From: Atopobiaceae bacterium
GTDB lineage: Bacteria; Actinomycetota; Coriobacteriia; Coriobacteriales; Atopobiaceae
Length of the DNA stretch: 64,000 bases
Direction of reading: 5' to 3'
NCBI GenBank assembly: GCA_017533825.1
Contig: JAFWIE010000071.1
Coordinates: 36,227 to 100,226 of the forward strand
Below are positions 25,876-35,175 of the stretch, piece after piece (position 1 is the first letter of the stretch; each line of letters starts with the position of its first letter). The notes beneath the pieces were generated by a model, which was given only the letters and a program-made list of their open reading frames with translations, had not been told where the DNA came from and did no database searches. A program made the translations under genes and the position numbers.

Positions 25876-28800
25876 CTATTCGTCGTCGCCGCCCACCTGC
25901 GCGAGCACGCCGAGCGTCGCGGGCAGCAGCGCCTCCGCATCGCGCCGCATGGGATACTTGAACTGGTGCGTCTTCGGATAGTAGAACGCCCGCTCCGAGC
26001 GCATCTTGAGCGCTACGGCGCGCGGCACCTCGATGCCGGTAAAGACGAGCCGCCCGCCCGTGAGCGCAACGCTCGTCACTCCCAAGCGCTCGCAGCGAAT
26101 CCGCACCCGCGCTCGGTCGAAGAGGTTGCGCGCCGCCAGCGGCATGCCGCCCCACGTCTCCTCGAGCTCGCCCTGCAGCTTGTCCACGTCCGCAAGCTCG
26201 GATGCCGCCGCAAGCCGTCGGTACGCCATGACGCGCTTGTCCACCTCGGGCACGTATTCCTCGGCCAGGTAGAAATCCGCATTGAGGTTGATGGTCACAT
26301 CGCTGGGCTCGTCTCCCTCGGGCACCTCTCCGCGCGCCTCCGCCACGGCCTGCCCGAGCATCTGCGTGAAGAGGTCGAAGCCCACGCTGCTCAGGTTGCC
26401 GTGCTGCTCCGCGCCCACCAGCGACCCGGCACCACGAATCTCCAGGTCGCGCATGGCAATCCTCATGCCGCTGCCGAGCTCCTGGAACTCGCTGAGGGCC
26501 GTCAGGCGCTCGGTCGCCTCGGGCGTGAGCGGGTCCTCCGGCGGGAACATGAAGTACGCGTACGCCTGCTCGCGTCCACGACCCACACGACCCTTCAGCT
26601 GGTAGAGCTGCGCCAGACCCAGTCGTTGCGCATCCTCGATGATGAGCGTATTGGTGTGGGGGTTGTCGATGCCGCTCTCGATGATGGTGGTCGCCACGAG
26701 CACGTCCACCTCGTGCATCTGGAAGCTGAGCATGACCTCCTCCACCTGGTTTGCGCTCATCTGTCCGTGCGCAATGGCAACGCGCGCCTCTGGAGCGGCC
26801 TCCTGCACGCGTGCGAGCGCATCCTCAATGGTATGCACGCGATTCGAGACGTAGTACACCTGGCCGTTGCGCGCTAGCTCGCGACGGATGGCGGCACTCA
26901 CCACGTCGAGATCGTATTCGCCCACGTGCACGCGCACGGGTTTGCGCCCCGGCGGTGGTGTGAGGATGAGGCTCATGTCGCGCACCCCGCTCATGGCCAT
27001 CTGCATTGTGCGCGGGATCGGGGTCGCGGAGAGCGTGAGCACGTCGACCTGCTCGCGCATGTTCTTGAGCTGTTCCTTGTGCTGGACGCCGAAGCGCTGC
27101 TCCTCGTCCACGATCACGAGTCCCAGCTCGTGCGGATTGACGTCGGCTGAGAGGAGCCGGTGCGTGCCGATGAGCACGTCGACCTTGCCCTCGGCAAAGT
27201 CCTTGAGGGAACGCCGCTGCTGGGCCGGCGTCACGAAGCGGCTGAGCACCTCCACACGCAGGTCGAACGGCGCGAACCTATCGAAGAAGGTATCGTAGTG
27301 CTGCTGGGCGAGAATCGTCGTCGGACACAGCACCATCACCTGGCGTCCGTCCATGCAGCACTTGAACGCTGCCCGCAGCGCCACCTCCGTCTTGCCAAAG
27401 CCCACGTCGCCGCACAGCAGCCGGTCCATGGGCTTGGCCGTCTCCATGTCGGCCTTGATGTCGGCAAGCGCCGAGATCTGGTCGGGCGTCATCTCGTAGG
27501 TGAAGCTCTCCTCCATCTGCTGTTGCGCAGGCACGTCGGGCGAGAAGGCATGGCCCGTCACGGCACTGCGCCGCATGTAGAGGTCCACGAGGTCGAACGC
27601 GAGCTTCTTTGCGCTGCGGCGCGCCTTTCCCGTCGCACGGCTCCAGTCGGCCGTGTTGAGCCGCGTCAGGCGCGGGCTGCTGCCGTCCGGACCCACGTAG
27701 CGCGTGATGCGGTCGACCTGCTCGAGCGGCACGTAGAGCTTGTCGGCATTGGCGTATTCCAGCAGGAAGTAGTCCCGCTCGCGCCCGCCGACCTCCTGGC
27801 GGACGATGCTCGTGAAGAGCGCGATGCCGTGCGTGGCGTGCACCACGTAGTCGCCCGGCTTGAAGGGGAAGGTCACGTTGGTCACGTCGAGGCGGCGCGG
27901 GCGGCGACGCTTGGCCATGCGTGCCGTCAGGTCGCTCACGCTGAGGACCGCCAGATGCGCCGCGGGCACCACCACGCCCGAGGGGATAGGCGCGTCCACG
28001 AACGTCACCACCCCCGCCTCGAGGTGTCCCTCAGGGGACTGTCCCCTTTGTGGCACTTTTCCCGAACGGGCCGACCCTTGAGTCGCAGCCCGCCCCCCGG
28101 CGTTGCCAAGCTTCTCAACAAAGGGGATGCTCTCGTCGGAGAAGTGCAGCTCCAGGTGCTCGCGCGCGGCACGGTCGGGCACCGCAAAGACGATGACGGC
28201 GTTATCGCGAATGAGTCCGCGCACCCGCCCGAGCAGCTTTGAGTCGGCACCTGCGATGCCCGGCTGTTGCACAGAGAGCTGCGAGCCCGAGGCGGCCTTC
28301 TTCCCCGTGCGCACCGTCGTGCCCACCCGCGCCATCGACGCAAAGGTCACGCGCTGGCACGTGCCGAAGTCCAGCTCCTTGGGCAGGGTATACAGCCCCT
28401 CTGTGCTCGCGCCGGCAGCAGCAGCCGCGTGAACAATCTCGTCGGAGGCATGCGCGCAGTCATCAAAGAGCGCGCGGGGTTCGGCCAGAATCACGAGCGA
28501 CCCGCTCGTAAGGTGCTCGAGCGGGGAGGCCGTCTTCCCACCATACAAGTCGGGCAGGTAGCGGTCGAGGTGCGGGGCGTTCGACCGCTGGTCGATGAGC
28601 TCCAGGTCGGCGGCCACCTGCTTGTTCGTGCGTGCCCGATACGAGAGCCCGCGGTCTGCGCGTGCGACCGTCTCGTCCGTGAGCGCAAGCTCTCGGCACG
28701 GCACCACACGCACCTCTTCCAGCTCGCCGATGGTCTGGCCCGTCGAAGGCACCATGGAGCGGATGCGATCGATCTCGTCGCCAAAGAACTCCAAGCGGAT

Positions 28801-29373
28801 CGGTGCCGTCGCCTGCGCGGGATACACGTCGACTGCGTCCCCGTGCACATGGAAGGTGCCCGGAACGTCCGCAGCACCCGTATCGGCATAGCCCATGCCC
28901 ACAAGCAGGCGCGGCAGCTCCTCGAACTCGACCTCATCACCCACACAGAAGGTTGAGCTCGCGTAGAAGCCCGTTCCCTTGGGCGGCACGCGCCGCAGCA
29001 ACGAGCGCGCCGAAGCGACTATCAAACAGTTCTGGCCCGTGGCAAGGCGCTCAAGCGCGGAGCAACGGGCGCCGACCACGGCATCATCGGCGGGCTTGTC
29101 GGCCCACGGCAGGTCGCGGCGTTCGGGGAAGCGCCCCACCACGTCGGTGCCAAGCCATGCCGCAAGCGCACGCGCCGTGCTGTCGGCCGCGTCCTCCCCG
29201 GCCACCACAAGCAGGCACGGGCGCGGGTCATGCGCCCACAGGGACGCCGTCATGAGCGGACGGGCACTTTGTCCGAGCGCAATCGAGGCATCCTTCCCCT
29301 CGCGTATGTCGCGCATAAAGTCGCGCAGTTCGGGCGCCGAGAGTAGCTGGCTGGCAACGCTGTTTATCAGCAT
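25876..29373 (-). CDS. mfd: Transcription-repair coupling factor
   Basis: A 1,165-residue Mfd, full length. It removes RNA polymerase stalled at DNA damage and recruits UvrA. The N-terminal third is UvrB-like (LEFFGDEIDRIRSMVP). The RNA-polymerase-binding module is FKPGDYVVHATHGIALF. The SF2 translocase motifs are intact: GDVGFGKTEVALRAAFKC (Walker A), DEEQRFGVQHKE (Walker B), TLSATPIPRTMQMA and ATTIIESGIDNP. The C-terminal domain is present. Start ATG 29373 follows AAGGAAG. TAACAT about 40 bp upstream is a possible -10. Confidence 0.97.
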   Translation of the reverse strand: MLINSVASQLLSAPELRDFMRDIREGKDASIALGQSARPLMTASLWAHDPRPCLLVVAGEDAADSTARALAAWLGTDVVGRFPERRDLPWADKPADDAVVGARCSALERLATGQNCLIVASARSLLRRVPPKGTGFYASSTFCVGDEVEFEELPRLLVGMGYADTGAADVPGTFHVHGDAVDVYPAQATAPIRLEFFGDEIDRIRSMVPSTGQTIGELEEVRVVPCRELALTDETVARADRGLSYRARTNKQVAADLELIDQRSNAPHLDRYLPDLYGGKTASPLEHLTSGSLVILAEPRALFDDCAHASDEIVHAAAAAGASTEGLYTLPKELDFGTCQRVTFASMARVGTTVRTGKKAASGSQLSVQQPGIAGADSKLLGRVRGLIRDNAVIVFAVPDRAAREHLELHFSDESIPFVEKLGNAGGRAATQGSARSGKVPQRGQSPEGHLEAGVVTFVDAPIPSGVVVPAAHLAVLSVSDLTARMAKRRRPRRLDVTNVTFPFKPGDYVVHATHGIALFTSIVRQEVGGRERDYFLLEYANADKLYVPLEQVDRITRYVGPDGSSPRLTRLNTADWSRATGKARRSAKKLAFDLVDLYMRRSAVTGHAFSPDVPAQQQMEESFTYEMTPDQISALADIKADMETAKPMDRLLCGDVGFGKTEVALRAAFKCCMDGRQVMVLCPTTILAQQHYDTFFDRFAPFDLRVEVLSRFVTPAQQRRSLKDFAEGKVDVLIGTHRLLSADVNPHELGLVIVDEEQRFGVQHKEQLKNMREQVDVLTLSATPIPRTMQMAMSGVRDMSLILTPPPGRKPVRVHVGEYDLDVVSAAIRRELARNGQVYYVSNRVHTIEDALARVQEAAPEARVAIAHGQMSANQVEEVMLSFQMHEVDVLVATTIIESGIDNPHTNTLIIEDAQRLGLAQLYQLKGRVGRGREQAYAYFMFPPEDPLTPEATERLTALSEFQELGSGMRIAMRDLEIRGAGSLVGAEQHGNLSSVGFDLFTQMLGQAVAEARGEVPEGDEPSDVTINLNADFYLAEEYVPEVDKRVMAYRRLAAASELADVDKLQGELEETWGGMPLAARNLFDRARVRIRCERLGVTSVALTGGRLVFTGIEVPRAVALKMRSERAFYYPKTHQFKYPMRRDAEALLPATLGVLAQVGGDDE

Positions 29374-29455
29374 GAGGGACTTCCTTGTCTTTGAGGTAAC
29401 CGTCCCATGTTACCGCACGTGGCTGCTTGCCCGCTTCGCCAGAAGGGATCGTGGT

Positions 29456-29492
29456 CAAAAATGACTGCTTGCCCATGGCGGACAAGCAGTCA
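29456..29492 (-). terminator. Intrinsic terminator of the MFS gene
   Basis: TGACTGCTTG pairs with CAAGCAGTCA; read on the minus strand the stem is followed by TTTTT. It lies 37 bp after the MFS stop. Confidence 0.88.
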
Positions 29493-29528
29493 GACGCGAT
29501 CACGATCTCGCTATGGACAAACGGCCAG

Positions 29529-30734
29529 TTACGCACGCACAGAGGCGCGCAGACTCCACAGCATGAGCAGCGTGCCCGCACACGAGGCCACCACGCCCAC
29601 GGTAAGTCCCGGCATGACGCCAATGAGCTCAAACATCCAGCCTCCCACGAAGCTGGCGAGCAAACCGCCTACGGTGTTCGCCGTTGCGAAGACGGCTTGG
29701 CCCTTGTTTTGGTCCGCTCCCGCCACGTGCTTGTTTGCGAAGTACACGATACCCGGCGTGATAGCCGCAAAGGAGAGCATCTGCAGCACCATAGCCGCGT
29801 AGAACAACGGCACGCTGCCCGCGTTGCAGGCCACGAGCACCAGCACATGCTTGATGGAATAGAAGATGGCCGCCACAGCCAGAATCTTCTCCACGCTCAT
29901 GCGCTTGAGCAGCAAGGCAAAGCCGAACATCGTCGGCAGCTCCACCATCGCCTGAATGAAGAGTGCCGTGCCCTGCGTCGATTCCACGCCCGCGCCAGTC
30001 TCGAAGGTGCCGAGCAGGGCGCCCATGTAGGTGTTCACGATGTTGTGGCAGAAGTACAGCAGCACGAGCGCACCAATGACGGGAACGAGCGAGCGATACC
30101 GACCAAAGAATTGCGGAATCGAGAGCGAGGCCTCTGCCGCGCCCTTCTCGCCCGAGGTACCGGTTGTCGCCTTGCGTGGCACCTCGGGCATCAGCAGCGT
30201 CATGCCCGCGGTGAGCAGCGCACCGGCCACGACGACCAAAGGCAGCGTCGAGGTGCCCAGAACCGCCCACAGCTGGCCCACAAGATTCGAACCCACGGCG
30301 TAGGCAGCCGATCCGATGCCGCGACACAGACCGTAGTTGATGGTCCCGCCAAATCGCTCGTACGAGAACGCCATGCCGTTGAGCATTGGCATGCCGATGG
30401 TGGAGCAGACGAACGCCACCACGATCACCGGTAGGATCACGAGCGAGCGCGCAGGCAGCATGAGCAGCACACCTCCGGCGAGGGCACACACGATCATCGA
30501 GCCGATGATGAAGAGCTTCTGGGTGATCTTCTGGGAGCGGTCGACAAGGTCGCCCGCGATAGGGCCGAGGAACACCCCGGCAAGGCTGACTACCGACATT
30601 ACGGTGCCAATGACACCTGGCTCGAACCCCACCTGCGAGAGGTAGTTGAACGCAAAGCCCAGCGAGCCGGAGATGAGGAGCATGTACCCGATGCTCACCA
30701 AGGCATACTTGAAGTTGAGGTTCTTGAGGTTCAT
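29529..30734 (-). CDS. MFS transporter
   Basis: A 401-residue membrane protein with twelve predicted helices and the family-typical GPIAGDLVDRSQ loop after helix 2. The two halves are linked by a charged loop (MPEVPRKATTGTSGEKGAAE). It belongs to the LacY/nucleoside-permease-like MFS branch, as does the transporter at 15349, but the two are not close copies. AAGGGAAGCGAC precedes ATG 30734. It lies 78 bp after the PrsW-type gene and may share its transcript. Substrate unknown. Confidence 0.85.
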   Translation of the reverse strand: MNLKNLNFKYALVSIGYMLLISGSLGFAFNYLSQVGFEPGVIGTVMSVVSLAGVFLGPIAGDLVDRSQKITQKLFIIGSMIVCALAGGVLLMLPARSLVILPVIVVAFVCSTIGMPMLNGMAFSYERFGGTINYGLCRGIGSAAYAVGSNLVGQLWAVLGTSTLPLVVVAGALLTAGMTLLMPEVPRKATTGTSGEKGAAEASLSIPQFFGRYRSLVPVIGALVLLYFCHNIVNTYMGALLGTFETGAGVESTQGTALFIQAMVELPTMFGFALLLKRMSVEKILAVAAIFYSIKHVLVLVACNAGSVPLFYAAMVLQMLSFAAITPGIVYFANKHVAGADQNKGQAVFATANTVGGLLASFVGGWMFELIGVMPGLTVGVVASCAGTLLMLWSLRASVRA

Positions 30735-30812
30735 GTCGCTTCCCTTCTCGTCGTATCGTTCGCTTGCAGGCCGCCTGCCCCTCGTGAACAGGCGGCCAAT
30801 GCGGTCCGTCGG

Positions 30813-31499
30813 CTACTCCAGCGGGGCGTCCTCGCGCGAGTACTTGTTGATTCGCTTCACTGCCAGCACCGTCACCACAACCTCAAAGATAAGGAAGAGG
30901 CCAAAGAGCTCGACGCTCAGCAGGAAGTCGTACGTGCCATGAATCAGCGTGGGCACGACCAGCGCCAGGAGCAGGTTCGTCACGCTGGCATCCTTCAGGC
31001 CACGCAGTTCGGCCCGCTTGGCCAAGCCGTAGAAGTATCCCATGCACACGCCAAAGATCGCATGCCCCGGCACCGAGAGCAGCGCTCGCGCGATGGCGGT
31101 GGAGACTCCACCCGCCGCCACGTAGAAGATGTTCTCGATGGTGGCGAAGCCCAGCGAGACGACCACGGCGTAAACGATTCCGTCAAAGAGGTAATTGAAG
31201 TGCTTCGACTTCCACGTGCCCGTCATGAGAATCAGGAACTTGCCCGCCTCCTCCACCAGCGCAACCCCATAGAAGTTCTCGAGGAACGCATAGAGCACGG
31301 TTCCCTCGGTCAACATCGAGCTGAGCAGCGACTCAAAGAGGAGCTCCACGACGATCACGAGGACCGAGATGAGTGCGCCGAGGAAGAAGAGCCGCGCGAG
31401 CAAGCCGCCGGGCTCCTTCTCCACGGTATCCTTGCGATACACGTACCAGATGAGAAACGCGGCGGGCCAAATCGCCATCATCACCAAGAACCGACTCAT
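30813..31499 (-). CDS. PrsW-family intramembrane metalloprotease
   Basis: A 228-residue protein with about seven or eight helices and the PrsW motifs: VEEAGKFL (the EExxK glutamates), FDGIVYAVVVSLGFATIEN, PGHAIFGVCMGY (metal-binding His) and LIHGTYDFLL. PrsW of Bacillus starts release of an ECF sigma factor by cleaving its anti-sigma factor; other members cleave unknown membrane proteins. No sigma or anti-sigma gene is adjacent, so the target cannot be named. AGGAAAA precedes ATG 31499. Confidence 0.85.
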   Translation of the reverse strand: MSRFLVMMAIWPAAFLIWYVYRKDTVEKEPGGLLARLFFLGALISVLVIVVELLFESLLSSMLTEGTVLYAFLENFYGVALVEEAGKFLILMTGTWKSKHFNYLFDGIVYAVVVSLGFATIENIFYVAAGGVSTAIARALLSVPGHAIFGVCMGYFYGLAKRAELRGLKDASVTNLLLALVVPTLIHGTYDFLLSVELFGLFLIFEVVVTVLAVKRINKYSREDAPLE

Positions 31500-31523
31500 T
31501 GAAGTTTTCCTCCCTTATACACG

Positions 31524-31553
31524 AGGCCCGCGCAAAGACGCATGCGCGGGCCT
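31524..31553. terminator. Hairpin after the NlpC/P60 gene
   Basis: AGGCCCGCGC pairs perfectly with GCGCGGGCCT. It lies 11 bp downstream of the NlpC/P60 stop on the minus strand; no strong U-run follows. Confidence 0.75.
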
Positions 31554-31563
31554 TCCGATTCCG

Positions 31564-33651
31564 CTACTGGAACAGTCGCATGCAACCACGCGGCGTTCCG
31601 TGCGCCCACAGGCTGTTGTACATCACGCTGCCGGGATACGCCTCGATGATCGAGTCGCCGCCGAGGTAGATGGCCACGTGACCAGACCACGAGATGAGGT
31701 CTCCCACCTGGCGATCGTCAAGCGACACGTGCATGACCCTGCCGTAGTTCCAGAAGTTGTTCGCATCGTGGCTGTGCCAGCCGCTGCTGCCCGACGTCCA
31801 ATGCGCCCACGGGTTGAAGTCGTCGTAGCCCGTGCCGCCACCGAGGTCCATGCCGCAAGCGTAGGCACACTGGTACACCAGACCGATGCAGTCGACCCCC
31901 ACACCAGGCGCGCACGAATAATCCCACACGTAGGGCGTGCCCAGATACTCGCGCGCACGCGCGATGAACGCGTTGATGCAATCCTGGCGCGATGCCCACA
32001 CGCCGATTCGCGAAGGCGTCACATAGTCCCAAGGAGCGGTCGCCGCGCTGGTGATGTGGACGTTCTTCGAGCTCACCTGATAGAAGCCCTCCGGGTTCTG
32101 GTAGCCCATCTTGCTTACGGTCTTGCCGTCTATGTAACGGTTTTCCCCGCTGCCAGGACCGGCTTGCCACTTGGGTACCACGCGCACCTCAAGCGCCTCA
32201 AGACGCAGGCTCATGGCCGACGTGCCGGACTTCTCGCCGTTCTTTGCCCAACCCATCCAGCCGATTCTCTGCGCATGGACACGGTAATACACGTCGAAGT
32301 ACTTGCCCAGATTGCCCGTCAACCGTACGCAAAGCGCCTCGAGACGCAGGCCACGACCCGACGTACCGCTCTTCGTGGACCATCCGGGCTCCCAGCCGAT
32401 GCTTTGGACGTGAGACCTGAGTTGGATTTGTCCGCTGAGTCCGGTGCCCTTCACACGCGTCTGCAGCGCCTCGACGCGCAACGACTGGCCAGAAGTGCCG
32501 GCCATCTCGCCGTTGCCCACCCAGCGCTGCCAGCCGATGCTCTGTACATGACCGCGATAGGAGATGCTTGGGGCCTTGACGAAGGTCAGTCGGAACGAGC
32601 CGCTTGACGAAGGCGCGGAATCACCCTTGGCGACAAGTCGCACCTGGAGCGCCTCCATGCGCAGCGACAAGCCCTGGGAACCGGTGGACTCACCGTTCTT
32701 TGCCCACTTGAGCCAGCCGAACTGCTGGATGTGCGTACGGTAGTAGATGTCGTACTTCTTTGCGATCGCTCCGGTCAGCTTCATCTTGAATGCCTCGACG
32801 CGCAGACCTCGACCAGACGTACCAGAGACCGCACCGTTCTTTACCCAGCCCTGCCAGCCGATGTTTTGCACGTGCGCTCGATAGGTGACGCCACCACTCG
32901 TGCCCTTGGGCAGCGAGACGCGCAACGCCTCCATGCGCAGGGACTGGCCCGACGTACCGGCCGTCCTGCCGTTCGTCACGGGATTCTGCCAGCCGATGGA
33001 CTGCACGTGCGCCTGATACGTGATGACGGGCGCTGAGGCCTGCGCCGTGAGGCCGTCAGCGTCCTTTGCGCTCTCGTCATCGGACTTCTTTTCCTCGATG
33101 ACGGCCTCCTCGTCGGCATCGACTTCCTCGACCGCGATGTCCTTGTCATTCGTCGACTTGCCCTCGACGTCGGCGACTTCCAAGGCGTCTTCTTCGTCGG
33201 AGTCCTTCGCGTCTGCCGCCTCAACGTCCTCGCCCGCGACCACGTCGATGGTCGCATCCTCGTCCACCTCGCTCGCGTCCTCGTCGAGCGGCTCCTCGGC
33301 TAGCACGTCGTCATCTACCGCGGAGTCCTCCTCGGTGGACGTCTCGTCATCCGCCGCAGGATCCTCCTCAGCGGGATTCTCATCGGAGGGCACCTCGTCG
33401 TCGAGAAGGTCCTCGATGCTCTCGTCGGGGGCATCGTCCCCAGGCAACGACTCAGCCGGGTCTTCTTCCGAAGCCACCTCTTCCGAGCTCGGTTCATCCT
33501 GGTTCTCCCCCGGAACGACTTCCTCATTCCCCACGGCATTGCCGAGCACGACGGAGTCGTCGGCACTTGCGAAGGCAGGCGTCGGCACGAGCCCCGCCAC
33601 GAGGGTCAAGCTTACGACAGCTGCTACGATTCTGTTTCCTATGCGTCTCAT
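31564..33651 (-). CDS. Secreted NlpC/P60 peptidase with six ChW repeats
   Basis: A 695-residue secreted protein. Signal peptide 1-27 (ending PAFASA) is followed by a 180-residue Asp/Glu-rich region. Six ChW repeats occupy about 225-530, recognised by H-V-Q-x-I-G-W and SGxSLRxEAL (for example HVQSIGWQRWVGNGEMAGTS). The C-terminal NlpC/P60-like domain (about 560-695) has YVWDYSCAPGVGVDCIGLVY with the catalytic Cys and GHVAIYLGGDSIIEAYPG with the catalytic His. NlpC/P60 enzymes cut peptidoglycan stem peptides; ChW repeats are thought to bind the cell surface. ATG 33651 precedes the signal peptide with GAGGGAG upstream. TACTAT about 110 bp upstream may be its -10. Confidence 0.9.
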   Translation of the reverse strand: MRRIGNRIVAAVVSLTLVAGLVPTPAFASADDSVVLGNAVGNEEVVPGENQDEPSSEEVASEEDPAESLPGDDAPDESIEDLLDDEVPSDENPAEEDPAADDETSTEEDSAVDDDVLAEEPLDEDASEVDEDATIDVVAGEDVEAADAKDSDEEDALEVADVEGKSTNDKDIAVEEVDADEEAVIEEKKSDDESAKDADGLTAQASAPVITYQAHVQSIGWQNPVTNGRTAGTSGQSLRMEALRVSLPKGTSGGVTYRAHVQNIGWQGWVKNGAVSGTSGRGLRVEAFKMKLTGAIAKKYDIYYRTHIQQFGWLKWAKNGESTGSQGLSLRMEALQVRLVAKGDSAPSSSGSFRLTFVKAPSISYRGHVQSIGWQRWVGNGEMAGTSGQSLRVEALQTRVKGTGLSGQIQLRSHVQSIGWEPGWSTKSGTSGRGLRLEALCVRLTGNLGKYFDVYYRVHAQRIGWMGWAKNGEKSGTSAMSLRLEALEVRVVPKWQAGPGSGENRYIDGKTVSKMGYQNPEGFYQVSSKNVHITSAATAPWDYVTPSRIGVWASRQDCINAFIARAREYLGTPYVWDYSCAPGVGVDCIGLVYQCAYACGMDLGGGTGYDDFNPWAHWTSGSSGWHSHDANNFWNYGRVMHVSLDDRQVGDLISWSGHVAIYLGGDSIIEAYPGSVMYNSLWAHGTPRGCMRLFQ

Positions 33652-34148
33652 CACACCATCTCCCTCTCTCTTCTCTCCTTGGCTCTGCCAGAGATGAAGC
33701 ATTTCTCGACAAAAGATGCAGCTTGTGCCCAGCGAATCACGCTCTGCATGCTGGAAGAACATAGTATCGCATCGTTTAGCTTTTTCGCAGGTTAACATGC
33801 AGGTGACGGGCGCTTGGGGAGAAGAAATCGAGGAGCCTCAAGGACGGTTCCTTCGGACGAGGCATTCCTGCGCCAATCGCCACAGGCAACGCGACCATAT
33901 TACTCGTTTTTCGTCGGCGCCATCGGAGGGCACGGAGCATCCAAGAGCAGTCCCTAGCACGGTCGTCACATGGCACGCGGCCTGTTTCACTACCGCTAAC
34001 TACCACAAAAGCGCGCCGTGCGGGCACGAGCCTGCCGCACACAGTGCACGGAGCGTGACGCCCCAACGGCGGATGGCGCGCCGCCGCCGCATCCCACCTG
34101 AGACGCACGCCGCCAAGCCGGCGGCTACGGCCCAGCCCGAATAACCTC
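33652..34148. other. Non-coding gap before the palindromic element
   Basis: About 500 bp with the likely upstream region of the NlpC/P60 gene and, from about 33800, no frame with a ribosome site or recognisable product. The composition is mixed, and CCGCCAAGCCGGCGG near 34110 is a short hairpin. Confidence 0.5.
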
Positions 34149-34439
34149 CCCGAACAACCTCCCAAAAATGTCTGATTCGGGGGCTTTCGCGAGCTTGTTC
34201 GGATTCGGTCCGAGCTAAAACCGAATAACCTCCTCGGATGGGCCGATTTAGTTTATTTTGGGAGGTTGTTCGGGTTGGACATCACTCATGCGTCATGGCC
34301 ACCGAGGCCGGCGCCCGAATAACCTCCCAAAGTTAGCTGATTCGGGCTGTTCCGCGAGCTTGTTCGGGTTCGCGCTGCACCCAATCCGAACAACCTCTTC
34401 GAGGTGCCCGATTTGGGTTATTTTGGGAGATTGTTCGGG
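34149..34439. repeat. 291-bp composite palindromic element, copy 2 (inverted)
   Basis: Two 126-bp units (34149-34274 and 34314-34439) separated by exactly 39 bp, in the opposite orientation to the copy at 11421-11711. Read in reverse complement, its units match those of copy 1 in order, and the spacer is recognisably similar (GCCATRRCGCAT then GATGKCCMA). An extra partial arm (CCCGAATAACCTC) sits just before it. Confidence 0.92.
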
Positions 34440-34499
34440 TGGGGCGTCGCACCTGCGAGGCGCACGAAAGCCGACAACACCGCGGGTATTAGCTCGAGC

Positions 34500-34689
34500 A
34501 GCAGATATGGAGCGCCGCCGACAAGCTTCGAGGGTCCAATCGCCCGCAAGAGCAGATTCGCAAGAACTTGGAGACTATCGGCTATGGGCACCGGATTTGG
34601 AAACACAAGCACGTATAGCTAGCATCTACACCACATTTAATCAACTGATGCATAGCAACCAGCAGACAAAAGATTATTTTGCTGCGTAA
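34500..34689 (+). pseudogene. Probable remnant of a type I restriction specificity subunit (hsdS)
   Basis: The frame ending at 34689 reads DLETQARIASIYTTFNQLMH then QQTKDYFAA. This matches the conserved PSLExQxRIxSIxxxFDxLI...N region that follows a target-recognition domain in HsdS. Just upstream the similarity appears to hop between frames (EQIRKNLETIGYG, then GTGFGNTSTY), suggesting frameshifts. No hsdM or hsdR lies nearby. The fragment starts directly after the palindromic element. Confidence 0.4.
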
Positions 34690-35175
34690 AACACCTCTTT
34701 CGAGTTTACCTGGCCATGTGGGATAATGCCATTGCCGAAAGGGACAATCCTTGGAGGTTCCAGAACGGCGAGGTTCGTACCTCGCCATTTTTATGTTTGG
34801 AGATGCCTTTGTTGGAACGGATCAACCTGCATATGAGGCTGGAAACCAGGACCTCTCCGAGGGTCTGTACGTGGTCGCAGTCGTGCTGCCTTCAACCAGA
34901 GGCGACCTAGCGCAGCCGCCGATTCGGGGGTGTGCGCGACGTCCTACTGCTGGTGGTAACAAAAGGTCAGAGATGCACTGCTGGCAGCTTACAAGAAGAG
35001 AGATTGGGTTTGTGGTGAAGGGCGTGGCGCATGCACCGTTCTTTAGACTCTCTTTAGCACCAATGGCGACCGGAGGGGCTGTTCACGAAGAACAACCCCT
35101 CTACCAGCCCGAACGCGATCAGCGAAAAACCATCGCTTGCTCGGTACAAACGGTACTGGTCCCTTCGCGAAGAAA
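34690..35175. other. Intergenic region of the island, with terminators
   Basis: About 490 bp of lower-GC DNA without a convincing gene. It holds GGCGAGGT/ACCTCGCC followed by ATTTTTAT (34767-34793), a good plus-strand terminator, and an imperfect hairpin near 35076-35103 that may end the minus-strand restriction genes. Confidence 0.55.
34767..34793 (+). terminator. Intrinsic terminator
   Basis: An 8-bp stem with a TCGT loop, then ATTTTTAT. It lies downstream of the hsdS-like remnant. Confidence 0.75.
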
